A stretch of 39,296 nucleotides of DNA from Verrucomicrobiota bacterium (GCA_963205275.1 CAUJIH010000070.1:1-39296), one strand, 5' to 3'. Shown: positions 8,577 through 17,728, counted from the stretch's first letter. The notes: a model not told the origin generated them from the letters alone. A program made the numbers and translations.

Positions 8577-9333
8577 TCAGCATGCTGCGTCTGGATATGG
8601 TCCAAGAAACTTGTCGCCATTGAAATGGATCATGTGGGCCGGGTCTTCTGCGATCCAGACTTCTGATTCCCATGCGATTTGAGAAAGAAACGATTGCATC
8701 GAGCGACGTGTGTTGAAGGCGGTCACGAAAACAAGCCCTGCCGTGGAGCCTGAAAAGAGTTCTTTGAGTTCCTTGCGACGTTTGTGGATTCTGCCCGCCT
8801 GGCGAGAGGGCTACTTTTTGGCCGTCAGGCAAGGTCACCGGAACGCGGACCAGTTCACGATGCCGAGCGATCTCGCGTTTTACCTCCTCCACTTTCACGA
8901 GGTAGGCTTTCAAGGCTTTGGCCCACTTCGGCGTTCTAAATTTTCGAAGTAGGGCGAGCGCTGTGGGTTCCACCTGATAAACAGTTTTGCCGCTGTTGGT
9001 GGGGCGGTCGGGCCTATCCGGATTCCGCAGGAGGAGACCCGTTTCCACAAAGAATTTCACGACTTCATCACGGACCGTCTCTCGCGTATTGGGTGCGTAG
9101 CGAACACCGTAGCTCCCCGCTATAAAATCAATAATGGGTGTGATGCCGCGCAATGGGCTTTCCGCTTCACTCCACGGTTTCGACGGAGTCAGATCGAGCA
9201 GGGCAAGAAGCGTGTAGGCAGCGACGGGATTGCGCTGCCGAGGCCCGAATTGCAATGCCGTGAGCACTTCGATGGCTTCGGCAAGGCGGCGTTCATTTTC
9301 GTTGCCATAGGGGTCGGATTCACTGGATTCCAT
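8577..9333 (-). pseudogene. Restriction endonuclease of the PstI/BsuBI family, inactivated
   Basis: The first 182 residues match the N-terminal part of PstI/BsuBI endonucleases: PNTRETVRDEVVKFF, then PTNSGK, then LPDGQKVALSPGGQN. At about 8782-8790 the frame breaks. In another minus frame the sequence resumes with the family's C-terminus (KELFSGSTAGLVFVTAF, IAWESEVWIAEDP, HFNGDKFLGPY) and stops at 8577-8579. The segment between, about 70-85 residues in intact family members and containing the PDVVxYDE and LIEAVTSHGP catalytic region, is absent. The original reading frame instead runs out of phase to a stop at 8551. An internal deletion that also shifted the frame explains this. The start overlaps the methyltransferase by 14 bp, the usual arrangement of the pair. 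Confidence 0.9.
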
Positions 9334-10819
9334 GGAGGTGCTTTTCTACGAGTTGGTCGAGTGCTTCTCGCGGGATGCCGGGACTTTGCAGACTGCATCC
9401 CATTTCCTCCAGTGTCTTTTGATCGGGATAGGGCAAGGTTCTCAAGTCGGTGGCATTGACTTGTGTATGTCCGCTGAAACAGCGGAAATACTGGTCAACT
9501 AAGGTCGAGTTCAAGTAGGCGAACAAGCCGAGTGCCAGCGCTCTGTCCAAGCCTCTTCCGTTCGCGTGGAAGTAGTTCAAATGGTTCTCGAAGCCCAGCC
9601 ATTCAGCCTCTACGTCAGCGGGGTCAAAGAGACAAGCCACTAGGCGGCGGCGTTCTTCTTTGGAAGTGAATCGTTTGGTAAGCAAGTAGATACCAGAAGG
9701 CACCAGCCAGTGGCGCGTGGTTTCGTTGTCGAGAATGGCGTTTGGCTTTCGGGCGTCCGGCTTTGGCCAATGCACGGTTCCTCCATTAAAATGGCAGGGG
9801 TAAAGCAGGGGCACTGTCCCTCGCTCTGGGGCGGGTCGTAGAGCGTCCTTCAAGCGGAAATCCACCACGCGACCAGTGGACACCGTGAGGCCAAGGGAAG
9901 CAAGGCTGGCGGGTAAGCCTGAAAGCTGTTTCTTGGCATCGGGATAGCCATTATTGACGGGAATGCGAATGAACCGTTCTGGATCACTGGGATGAATGAT
10001 TTCAGAGAAGGGACAAAGCTTGGTTGTGATAGAATCGGAATCACCCATTTCGCCACGACTTGAAGACACCATGACCGTCGGGGCTTGTCCCGGACCATTG
10101 GAGGCGTGGAAAATGATGTTTTCCTGCAAGACGCCATCGTCGCGAAAGGCAGCTGCACGCGACTCGAAGACATGCAGACGGTGAAGGCTCATCCGGTTCA
10201 GGAAATCCACACGGAAAGGGCGAAAATAAGGGCCGTTGCAGAAACTCCGGGGCGTGATGGCTACCATCTGGCCTCCCGTTTCCAGAAGTCGCCCCAGAAG
10301 TCCGACGAAGCCCGTGTAGAGGTTGCTTGTCTCCAATCCCACCGAGCGAAGTGCCAAGCGCTCTGGCGAATTTGTGCTGATCTTCTTGTAGGGAGGATTG
10401 GCGATGGCCACGTTGAAGGACGGCGGAGTGGCGCTAAACAAGTCGCCAGACACTCTTCCGGCCATCTCTTGAATGAAATCTGCCTGATGCAGCGATGCCT
10501 TGAAAGGAATCCTCCGATTTCGGCATAGCGCTTCGCATTCCGCTAAAGTCCTCCGTAGAGCCGGAAGAATTTGCGAATCAAGTTCATACGCGGTGACATG
10601 GATGGACTTGACGCCAGAATCCGGTTGGCACGCTCGATACACCAGCGCCGCTGTTAGCGCTCCTGCTCCTGCTCCCGCGTCAATCAGGCGGATTGTCGCA
10701 GGTAGGTCATCAAAGAGCGATGCCATGAAATCCGCCAGAGGTGCGGGCGTGAAGAACTGTCCGAGAGCCTCCTGTCGCTCCCTGCTTTGCGGATTTCTTT
10801 CTGTTGGCACTCCTGACAC
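9320..10819 (-). CDS. Adenine-specific DNA methyltransferase of the PstI/BsuBI type
   Basis: The 499-residue protein transfers a methyl group from S-adenosylmethionine to adenine N6. It shows LGQFFTP near residue 19, the AdoMet motif IDAGAGAGALTAAL (residues 46-59) and the catalytic NPPY at 141-144. The target-recognition half ends intact. Pairing with a PstI/BsuBI-type endonuclease predicts CTGCAG as the target. It appears full length. The start is a GTG at 10819 with no leader: a promoter at 10825-10854 places transcription start on or next to it. With its partner dead, it is now effectively an orphan methyltransferase. Several CTGCAG sites occur in the window, so the site is not avoided. 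Confidence 0.92.
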   Translation of the reverse strand: MSGVPTERNPQSRERQEALGQFFTPAPLADFMASLFDDLPATIRLIDAGAGAGALTAALVYRACQPDSGVKSIHVTAYELDSQILPALRRTLAECEALCRNRRIPFKASLHQADFIQEMAGRVSGDLFSATPPSFNVAIANPPYKKISTNSPERLALRSVGLETSNLYTGFVGLLGRLLETGGQMVAITPRSFCNGPYFRPFRVDFLNRMSLHRLHVFESRAAAFRDDGVLQENIIFHASNGPGQAPTVMVSSSRGEMGDSDSITTKLCPFSEIIHPSDPERFIRIPVNNGYPDAKKQLSGLPASLASLGLTVSTGRVVDFRLKDALRPAPERGTVPLLYPCHFNGGTVHWPKPDARKPNAILDNETTRHWLVPSGIYLLTKRFTSKEERRRLVACLFDPADVEAEWLGFENHLNYFHANGRGLDRALALGLFAYLNSTLVDQYFRCFSGHTQVNATDLRTLPYPDQKTLEEMGCSLQSPGIPREALDQLVEKHLHGIQ

Positions 10820-10824
10820 GCTGC

Positions 10825-10854
10825 ATTATGTACTCATTTGCGCCATCCAGTCAA
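10825..10854 (-). promoter_or_regulatory. Promoter for the methyltransferase, probably leaderless
   Basis: On the minus strand a TTGACT (-35, at 10849-10854) and a CATAAT (-10, at 10825-10830) are 18 bp apart, each matching five of six consensus bases. The expected transcription start, about seven bases further, falls at 10818-10819, exactly on the GTG start codon. That implies a leaderless message. Confidence 0.6.
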
Positions 10855-11119
10855 TGCCCGCATTGGCGAATTCTAGCAGTCCGAAGGCGGATCGAGAGGA
10901 AATGATCCCAAGTGCGCCGCCTAGTGAAATCCCTAGTGAAAGGGCTAAGTGCCAAGCATTTCCGCCTCAGCGTGATTTTCTGGAGACCCTGGGAGATTTG
11001 ATCGTTTCCCGTGCAGAGAAGCGGAAGCGCCGAGGGGAAAAGTTTGTTTCGATGGCTCCCCGTTTTATCGGCGACTGGGACGGGATGGAGGGGCCGTTTT
11101 CCCCTTGTCTCAATTCAGA
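10855..11119. other. Intergenic region upstream of the methyltransferase
   Basis: No convincing gene lies here. A forward frame from an ATG at 10854 to 11174 (106 residues, with a basic LIVSRAEKRKRRGE helix) stays open, but it overlaps the pseudopilin end and both its composition and lack of a ribosome site make it doubtful. A short direct repeat, CCTAGTGAAA, occurs twice near 10920 and 10932. Confidence 0.4.
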
Positions 11120-11539
11120 TTACTGCCCTCCGATATCCCAGAGCCCGTCGGTCGCCGATCCCGATGGATCATAAACGGCGGACCCTTTGCGAAAGACGGG
11201 TGGCATTACCTGGACGTTCAGGTTCAGTGTCTCATTGCTCGCCCCTGTTTGAGTGGGCATGGCACCGGGATTTCCCGGCAGATAGGGGATTAGCTCCGTC
11301 GCCGTAAAAGTAGAGACAACTTTACTCGGACGATCCGCCAGATAGCTTTTCTGGGCGATATAGACGCTGCGCAGCTTTTCCGAAGCCTCGCGTCCACGTT
11401 GCCAGCCAGTGAGGGAATTGACTGAGTAGGCAACAACAGAAGCAAGCGTTAGCATCAAACCAATCACGAGTGTCACCTCGATCAATGAAAATGCAGCTCG
11501 CGGAGTGCGGGCATGATTCGAAAAAGTAGATGTTTTCAT
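11120..11539 (-). CDS. Pseudopilin (type IV pilin-like)
   Basis: The 139-residue protein has a prepilin leader ending in ...TPRAA, followed by FSLIEVTLVIGLMLTLASVVAYSV. Phe is at +1 and Glu at +5 of the mature protein. The -1 residue is Ala rather than the usual Gly, which prepilin peptidases tolerate. The mature protein has a short globular part without an obvious disulfide pair. It is last in the secretin-PilB-PilC operon, 30 bp after the small membrane protein. It may be a minor pilin or pseudopilin of the machine encoded upstream; which one cannot be told from sequence. Confidence 0.85.
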   Translation of the reverse strand: MKTSTFSNHARTPRAAFSLIEVTLVIGLMLTLASVVAYSVNSLTGWQRGREASEKLRSVYIAQKSYLADRPSKVVSTFTATELIPYLPGNPGAMPTQTGASNETLNLNVQVMPPVFRKGSAVYDPSGSATDGLWDIGGQ

Positions 11540-11569
11540 GAACCTCTCGGGGGGAACTCACCCCGCTCA

Positions 11570-12007
11570 CTACCGGTGGCCCGCCGGAGCTTGCGATGCG
11601 TGAGTTGTTTGTTTCGATGGAGCCTTGTCATCTGCGGAAAGTTGATTCCAAAGTCGAACAGGAAGGCCAGATAAAATAATGGAAATTATGAATATTGTAA
11701 ATAAAATCCAAGCAACACGCAAGGTGAAACTTCTTTCGGGATTGTTAAACAGTTTACCCACGAGGCCATCTCGCTCGGAAACCCGCGAAGTGTAGGTGAT
11801 ATTGGCGACCTCGAGATGGGCGGTGAGTTCACTCATCTGCTTGTTATTTCGAATCGTAAAGCAGTAGCGGTACATGCCCTGACTGTCGCCGCCGGCATCA
11901 TCGAGAATTACATTGTCAGGAACCTGAGAGGGTAGAGAATTAGTGTACACCTTGCAAACGTACACGAACTGATTGCGGAGCCAGCGGTCGATGGAAGTTT
12001 GTTGCAT
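11570..12007 (-). CDS. Small single-pass membrane protein in the pilus operon
   Basis: The 145-residue protein is not recognised. Residues 1-95 are soluble and likely cytoplasmic, ending in a basic stretch (NNPERSFTLR). One hydrophobic helix follows at about 99-118 (WILFTIFIISIILSGL) and then a short polar tail. No signal peptide is present. It lies 56 bp downstream of pilC and 30 bp upstream of a pseudopilin, so it is probably an accessory inner-membrane component of the same apparatus. Confidence 0.75.
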   Translation of the reverse strand: MQQTSIDRWLRNQFVYVCKVYTNSLPSQVPDNVILDDAGGDSQGMYRYCFTIRNNKQMSELTAHLEVANITYTSRVSERDGLVGKLFNNPERSFTLRVAWILFTIFIISIILSGLPVRLWNQLSADDKAPSKQTTHASQAPAGHR

Positions 12008-12063
12008 TGCGTGTGGAGGTTCTCTCGAATCGGATGTGTGTGATCACATAGGGAAGAAGGAAA

Positions 12064-13251
12064 TCAAAGCCCCTGTCCATTCATCATCTTTGGTCCCATG
12101 AGGAAGATGGGGAGGAAGGCTCCGATGAAGACCATGGTGATCAGGACGGCGGCAGCCATCATGACGACGAGGTTCACGATCTGGGCAAAATCATTCACGA
12201 TTTGCTCGACGTCCTCTTCGTACATGTTCGTAAGTAATTTGAGCTGTTGCCCGAGCGAGGAAGATCGCTCTCCGATGGAGATCAGGTGAGCCACCTGGGG
12301 ATCGCAGGATGTGAACTTTCGGATCGCTTCGGAGAAGGGGAGTCCTGTTTCGATGTAACGTTTCCCGGCATTGAGCAGTTCCTCATACATGGGAGTCCCT
12401 TTGAGCGACTCTGCGGAAATCTCTACGGCCCTGGCCAAATTAATGCCATTCGAGTGCAGCATATCCATGGTGCCGAGAAACAGGAGTTGGCGCATTCCCA
12501 TCACCAGCTTTCTCAGGAGTCGCCAACGTCCCATCATGAAGAAGGTGATCGCATTTCTGACCTTTTCGACCATAAGAAATGTCATGACTGACCCGATCAT
12601 CCCGGCGACGACGAAGACCCAGATCTTTTTCGTCACGTGGCTCATCTTGAAAAGAATCCCTGAAAGGGTATCGGGCGTTTGCCCGACGTCTGCGATAATT
12701 TTTTCGATCTCAGGAATAATCCGTAACTGCGCTCCGATGAAGAGCATGATCAGGGCGAAGATGATGCAGCATGGCATCACGGTGGCCTTACGCATCTTGG
12801 ATTTAAATTCAGCCTCCTTTTTCAGGCGAATTGCGATGGATTCGAAGGCTTGGTCGAGCTGCCCGGCATCCGTGCCCGCACGAACGAGGGAGACGAACTT
12901 GTCGTCAAATTTGCCACTCTTCGAGAAGGCTGCGTACGCGGGGAGACCGGTCTCAATGAAGTCGCGTATCGTCTGGAGTGTAGCTCTGACTGCGGGAGAT
13001 GGATGCCCGTTCGAGTAATATTTGAGAGCGTCTGCCGTATTGATATTCGCCCGGAGCATCGATGACATCGAGCGACAGAGTTTGATTAGCTCCTTCTGAG
13101 GGAATTTAGAACTCCTTGCTGATTTAGAAAAGAGCTTCTTCTTTTCTCCTGGGGCGTGATGACCCGAGATTGCGGCTTCCTTCTCTTTAATCCGTGCGGC
13201 GAGCGCTGCCTCGGCGGCTGAAAGGGGTGCGGCTGTTTCGGTTCGTTTCAT
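12064..13251 (-). CDS. Inner-membrane platform protein, PilC/GspF family
   Basis: The 395-residue protein has two GspF domains (about residues 60-180 and 260-385) with the family's LVRAGTDAGQLDQAFESIA and LISIGERSSSLGQQLKLL repeats. There are three hydrophobic helices, near 160-178, 210-230 and 365-385. This is the usual polytopic platform on which the assembly ATPase acts. The N-terminal 55 residues are basic and disordered, with an HHAPG segment at residues 31-35 that also occurs in the unknown 221-residue protein of the same operon. It follows the PilB-like gene by 24 bp. Confidence 0.95.
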   Translation of the reverse strand: MKRTETAAPLSAAEAALAARIKEKEAAISGHHAPGEKKKLFSKSARSSKFPQKELIKLCRSMSSMLRANINTADALKYYSNGHPSPAVRATLQTIRDFIETGLPAYAAFSKSGKFDDKFVSLVRAGTDAGQLDQAFESIAIRLKKEAEFKSKMRKATVMPCCIIFALIMLFIGAQLRIIPEIEKIIADVGQTPDTLSGILFKMSHVTKKIWVFVVAGMIGSVMTFLMVEKVRNAITFFMMGRWRLLRKLVMGMRQLLFLGTMDMLHSNGINLARAVEISAESLKGTPMYEELLNAGKRYIETGLPFSEAIRKFTSCDPQVAHLISIGERSSSLGQQLKLLTNMYEEDVEQIVNDFAQIVNLVVMMAAAVLITMVFIGAFLPIFLMGPKMMNGQGL

Positions 13252-13275
13252 CGGTCGGAGGAGGGGAGAGGAAGG

Positions 13276-14964
13276 TTAATCTGTGACAGACATATCAATC
13301 ACTTTTCTCAGAGCGTCGAGATCGGTGCGGCCTTCGCGCACCAGCTTTAGACCACTCGAGCGTATGGAGGGCAGGATCCCTTCTGCACGGACGGCCAATT
13401 CGAGTTCGTAAGGGCTGAGAGTCCCTTTCGATAAGGCGTCTGACCATTCTGGAGTGATGGGAATGATTTCGAGGATGGCGGCACGTCCGTTGTATCCACG
13501 CCCCCCGCATTCAGCACACCCTTCTAGGTTGCGTTGAAAGATGGGTGTTTCCCGCCATTCTTCGCCCAGATTGAATTTGCGAATGTCGCGTTCGGTGAGT
13601 CCCGGTTTCCGGATTTTGCAGTGAGGACAGAGGAGTTTTACGAGACGCTGAGCGCAGGCTGCTTTGAGCGTCTGGGCGATCTTCCAACGCTCGATCCCGA
13701 GCTGCTCAAAGCGCTCGATGATCTGAGAGGCGCGGGGCGTATGGATGGTGGTCAGCACCTTGTGACCGGTGATGGCTGCCTCGATTGCCAGCTCGGCTGA
13801 GTCGTAGTCCCGCACCTCACCCATGAGGATGATGTCGGGGTCTGATCTCATGAAGGAGGCGATCATGGCCTTGAATTCGGACGGGCGGATGTCGCAGTGA
13901 ATGACGCCGGTGATTTCGTCTTCGACTGGGTTCTCCAGAGTCAGGATATTGTCTTCGGGTCTGTTCAGCTCTCGCAGCATGGCGTTGAGAGTGGTGGATT
14001 TACCAGAGCCTGTCGGTCCGGACATGACGATGATCCCGGCGGGGATGGCCATGACGCGTTCAAGTTCGAATAGAGTTGCCGCATCGAAGGCTAGGGAACC
14101 AACTCCGAGTTTTGCCTCGAAGTGGCTTTTATCCAGAATGCGCATGGTTACATGGTATCCACGGTAGGTACGGTGGCGCTCGAATCGCATGTCGATCGAG
14201 CGGCGGAGATAATTCACCGTAAAGCGTCCGGAGATCCCGGGACGCTTTGCCCGTTCCTCGGGTGCGAGTCCCATCAAGTTCAGCAGGAATGCATCGACGC
14301 GATCTTTGAGCTTCCACGGGATTTCGTATTTTTCCCCCATGTCTCCGTCGATGCGGTAGCTGTAGTGAACGCGATCTTTTTCGCACTTCACATGGATGTC
14401 AGAGGCACGGAATTTCACCCCATCTGAAACCATTTTTGCCACGAGTTGGGCGAGTGGTTCGTCGTGCTTTTCGGAGACATTGAAATCATTGATCACTTCC
14501 GAGTCTTCATCGACTTCGATTGCGTCGATCTCGGACTGAGTCGGTCCGGTCATCCGAGCGATACTCTCGATCACTTGAGTAATTTCTGCTGCCGGAGCGA
14601 GGATTTTTGTGATCTCGAGATTCGGATATTGCTGGGAAAAAGTGTCTTCCGCAGTGGGATCCCAAGGATTGGCGACAGCCACGTAGAGCTGTCCGCCTTC
14701 TTTACAGAGCGGTACAAACATCCCGCGATTGAGCAGCTTCGGATCGCTTTGCTCCAGAAGGGAGCGATCCACGAAGTCCTTTACCTTGAGGAAAAGAGGG
14801 AGGCCCGTCAGTGTTCCGATCGCAGCGAGAATTCGATTATTGGTGCACGTCCGTGGAATATCTTCCCGTGATCTTTCGGCCAGAGCTGGATCGAAGGCGA
14901 TGAGCTGATCGACTACCGCATCGGTAATCGTCTCATTCAGAGGGATGCCGATGTTCAGGTTCAT
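13276..14964 (-). CDS. Pilus assembly / secretion ATPase, PilB/GspE family
   Basis: The 562-residue protein has an N-terminal MshEN-like region (about 1-140) and a hexameric ATPase core. Walker A is GPTGSGKST at about 316-324; there is an Asp box around LENPVED, and the Walker B region is DIILMGEVRD near 377. The His box is TTIHTPRA. Two CxxC pairs (about 446/449 and 483/486) form the zinc-binding element typical of PilB/GspE. It powers pilin polymerisation from the cytoplasmic side of the inner membrane. The ATG overlaps the stop of the 221-residue upstream gene by 4 bases. Confidence 0.96.
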   Translation of the reverse strand: MNLNIGIPLNETITDAVVDQLIAFDPALAERSREDIPRTCTNNRILAAIGTLTGLPLFLKVKDFVDRSLLEQSDPKLLNRGMFVPLCKEGGQLYVAVANPWDPTAEDTFSQQYPNLEITKILAPAAEITQVIESIARMTGPTQSEIDAIEVDEDSEVINDFNVSEKHDEPLAQLVAKMVSDGVKFRASDIHVKCEKDRVHYSYRIDGDMGEKYEIPWKLKDRVDAFLLNLMGLAPEERAKRPGISGRFTVNYLRRSIDMRFERHRTYRGYHVTMRILDKSHFEAKLGVGSLAFDAATLFELERVMAIPAGIIVMSGPTGSGKSTTLNAMLRELNRPEDNILTLENPVEDEITGVIHCDIRPSEFKAMIASFMRSDPDIILMGEVRDYDSAELAIEAAITGHKVLTTIHTPRASQIIERFEQLGIERWKIAQTLKAACAQRLVKLLCPHCKIRKPGLTERDIRKFNLGEEWRETPIFQRNLEGCAECGGRGYNGRAAILEIIPITPEWSDALSKGTLSPYELELAVRAEGILPSIRSSGLKLVREGRTDLDALRKVIDMSVTD

Positions 14965-15626
14965 GTTCCGAAGTGCCGCCCGTGCAAATACTTGACGGAG
15001 GTGAAGTCAGTGGTGCTGATGAATGAGAACGGTTTTCTTCCGATCTCCTGTTGGACTTCGTTGGAAATCAGCCGTGCGGCAGCAGTGGTCGTAAATGGGT
15101 TGATTCCTGTTACGGTGAAGAACTCCTTTTCGCTGAGCTGAATGATGGGAGTGTTGAGGAGTCGGCAAATTTCCGAAATAGTCGGAAAGGAGTTATAAAA
15201 CTCGATGGGCGTATTCGTGTGCTGAGCGAATGACAGATGGGTGATCTTCGCTCTGGAATAGGTGATGAGGGACTTCGTCAGGCGCAGAATGGTATCCTGA
15301 GCATCAATCTCGGGCCGCCGCCAGCCTTCAAAGTAGAGATAGGCTAGTGCATCAGCGAAGGGGCGGTCTTTTTCAACAGTGGTGAGGTACTTCAGATACT
15401 GCTGAGTGATTCGCCCAGAGTCTTCAATGCTGAGGACGCCGATCTTGTTGAGTGCCTGGAAGGTATATTCCCCACAATGAGCCATTTGCCGACGGAGGAG
15501 TTCCGAGGTGGATGGTTTAGAGGTAGATGAATCGCTCTCCGACTTTCCGGGCGCATGATGAGCTACTGAAGCAGAGGAAAGCGGGGAAGAAGAGAGCGTG
15601 GATTCAGGAGCAATCGTTTCGCTCAT
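14961..15626 (-). CDS. Unknown soluble protein between secretin and PilB genes
   Basis: The 221-residue protein has a Ser/Thr-rich disordered N-terminus (1-45, containing HHAPG at 23-27) and a mostly helical body with no signal peptide or membrane helix. It is therefore probably cytoplasmic. No family is recognised; the segment LNKIGVLSIEDSGRITQQYLKYL may suggest resemblance to the N-terminal regions of PilB/GspE proteins, but this is weak. It starts 5 bp after the secretin stop and overlaps the PilB-like start by 4 bases, so it is tightly coupled to both and likely a partner of the ATPase. Confidence 0.8.
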   Translation of the reverse strand: MSETIAPESTLSSSPLSSASVAHHAPGKSESDSSTSKPSTSELLRRQMAHCGEYTFQALNKIGVLSIEDSGRITQQYLKYLTTVEKDRPFADALAYLYFEGWRRPEIDAQDTILRLTKSLITYSRAKITHLSFAQHTNTPIEFYNSFPTISEICRLLNTPIIQLSEKEFFTVTGINPFTTTAAARLISNEVQQEIGRKPFSFISTTDFTSVKYLHGRHFGT

Positions 15627-15631
15627 AGAAT

Positions 15632-17728
15632 CTAGTTCTTCTTCCCTCCACTGAACATTCGACCGAGGAAACCGCTGTTTTTCTTAACAGGGCGGACAGT
15701 GACTTCTGGCCGTTCTCCGACGGCGACGAAGCGAGTATCCTGCGCGTCATGCCCGCGAGTCGGCAGAGACGATTCCGGCAAGTTGTAAGGATGCTCCGGC
15801 AGCAGTAGGCTCGATGGAGGTTCGGGTTCGTTTTTCTTGAGCGCATTGCGCATCGCGTTGCGGAAGTTGGACCGATAATTCGCACCCGGCTTGTCCCGAT
15901 CCGGAGAGTTGTGATTGTTCGGCAGCACATGAGCCTCGTGGATTTCATGGCTCGTCAGATCATTTTGAGATGTAATTTCCGGACGATAGAGCTTGGGGGT
16001 AACGATGAAAATGAGGCTGGTGTTCTTTTTCTCTTTGCTGCTGGACTTGAAGAGGAGATTCACAGCGGGGATGTCGCCGAGCAGTGGTACCTTATTCTCA
16101 TTTTCCGAGGTGGTTTCCTCGTAGAAGCCTCCGATGAGCAGAGAGTGACCATTGGGGACCCGAGCGGTGGTGGTGACGGTTGACTCATTCACGCGAGGAT
16201 AAAGATTCCCCGAAGGTGTGGTGACATATTCTGTGACTTGTGCGGAGCGGGGGCGGAGAGACATGCGGATCGTGCCGTCCGGGAGGATCGTCGGCGTGAC
16301 GGAGACGGAGACTCCGACTTCCCGTGTGGTTGAAGGATCGCCCGCTGCGTCTTCTTCATCGATCTTATAGCGGACTTCATCGGCGACGTTTTGAGTGCCG
16401 TTGGATACAGTGACCGTCGATGTGACAATGGGGATACGATCAATGATTGAGATCAGACCTTCCTCGTTGTCTTCGGCAATGAGGGTCGGACTCGATTCTT
16501 GTTGGGCTAGTCCACCAGCATTTAGTGCGCGCAGGACGGCAGTGAGCTGCATGGGGGAGAGAACCAGATTGCCGGAACCTCCTTGGTCTCCGGCAGATCG
16601 GAATTGACCGTCCGCAGAAGTGGAGTGCGTCGTCAAACTGCTCCCATCATTGTCCATCGTGACAAAGGAGGCGGCTGTCGCAAGATCCGGCAGATTGAAT
16701 AGAGCGTTCAGACTACTAGCTGCGCTGATGGTAGTGCCCGTTTCTCCTAGCACGGAGGACCAGTCCACGCCGATCCGGTTATTCGAACTACTCGTGACTC
16801 GAAGGATACGGGTCTCGATGGCGATTTGCTGTTTGGGCTGATCGATCTGATCGAGGAATATGGCCAGAGCATCCAACTTCTTCGCGTTATCCATCACGAT
16901 AATTGTGTTCGTTTTGGTTTCGAATTCAATGATTCCGGAGCCAGGGGTGAGAAAGGGCTGGAGGATGAGCTTGATCTGCTCGATGTCCTTGGGGCGTAAA
17001 TATTTTAGTTGGTACCGGAACGGTTCAGTCGGCAGCTTGGACAGTTGCGCCCCTGTCAGTGCATACACCGTGGTCCCTTTCGTGAGGATGGTGAGTCCAT
17101 ACATTACGGACAGTTCCTCCATTTGTTTGATAGAATCGCCATTCATGAGCTGGCCTGTCACCACGAAACTCGGTCCCTCAATCTCTGTATTGTGAAAGTA
17201 CTGATACCCACCAAGCTGAGCGAGATGTTGAAAGACATCGTTCAGTTTTGCGCCTTTCAGCCAGAATCCACCGGGAGTTGCTTCAATAATTGAGGGTTCT
17301 TCTGCTTCGCCGGATTTCGAAGTGTCAGTTTGTCCCGTAGATAATTGAGGTTTTGCTGATGCATCACCTGCCTGATCTGCTGAACTGTGAGGAATCAGAT
17401 TCGATGGCGGAGAAATGGGGGCCACCGCTGGAGGTGTCGCTTCTTCTGATTGAGGCGAGGGCAATGACGCTGGGGCAGGTGTTTCTGCGACGAGCGGCTG
17501 GAGTGCTTCCTTGGGGGGTGACGCTTTGTCGGTTTTGGATTCCGAGGGAGGCTCAGCCGATGGCAGCGGCGGCTGGTAGGCGACGAGATTTGAATGATCC
17601 ACTAATTCTCCTGAAACCGGTGCATTCCCTTCGATCAAAGGATTCGACCCCTCACGTTCGAGAATCAGGACAGCGACCAGTGATAGAAGCCCGGCGCAGA
17701 GCAAGGTGGCGATGTCTTTCAATCTCAT
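15632..17728 (-). CDS. Outer-membrane secretin, PilQ/GspD family
   Basis: The 698-residue protein starts with a hydrophobic export segment (IATLLCAGLLSLVAVLIL), then a Pro/Ser-rich linker to about residue 140. An N0/STN-like domain (FWLKGAKLNDVFQHLAQLGG) and one N-type ring domain (RPKDIEQIKLILQPFL ... LDALAIFLDQIDQP) follow. The secretin domain covers about 300-580, with VGVSVSVTPTILPDGTI and a VPLLGDIPAVNLLF signature. A polar C-terminal tail of about 110 residues may bind a pilotin. The ATG at 17728 is chosen because the export segment starts there; another ATG lies at 17761. It forms the outer-membrane pore. Confidence 0.95.
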   Translation of the reverse strand: MRLKDIATLLCAGLLSLVAVLILEREGSNPLIEGNAPVSGELVDHSNLVAYQPPLPSAEPPSESKTDKASPPKEALQPLVAETPAPASLPSPQSEEATPPAVAPISPPSNLIPHSSADQAGDASAKPQLSTGQTDTSKSGEAEEPSIIEATPGGFWLKGAKLNDVFQHLAQLGGYQYFHNTEIEGPSFVVTGQLMNGDSIKQMEELSVMYGLTILTKGTTVYALTGAQLSKLPTEPFRYQLKYLRPKDIEQIKLILQPFLTPGSGIIEFETKTNTIIVMDNAKKLDALAIFLDQIDQPKQQIAIETRILRVTSSSNNRIGVDWSSVLGETGTTISAASSLNALFNLPDLATAASFVTMDNDGSSLTTHSTSADGQFRSAGDQGGSGNLVLSPMQLTAVLRALNAGGLAQQESSPTLIAEDNEEGLISIIDRIPIVTSTVTVSNGTQNVADEVRYKIDEEDAAGDPSTTREVGVSVSVTPTILPDGTIRMSLRPRSAQVTEYVTTPSGNLYPRVNESTVTTTARVPNGHSLLIGGFYEETTSENENKVPLLGDIPAVNLLFKSSSKEKKNTSLIFIVTPKLYRPEITSQNDLTSHEIHEAHVLPNNHNSPDRDKPGANYRSNFRNAMRNALKKNEPEPPSSLLLPEHPYNLPESSLPTRGHDAQDTRFVAVGERPEVTVRPVKKNSGFLGRMFSGGKKN

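Noticed and set aside
8551..9333. Intact 260-residue protein in place of the restriction endonuclease
   Set aside because: After residue 182 the frame leaves the PstI/BsuBI family sequence, while the family C-terminus continues in another frame, so the out-of-phase tail is not a real domain.
10854..11174. Forward open frame of 106 codons upstream of the methyltransferase
   Set aside because: It overlaps the pseudopilin end and the methyltransferase promoter, has no ribosome site, and its composition is not convincing. It is kept only as a note in the intergenic entry.
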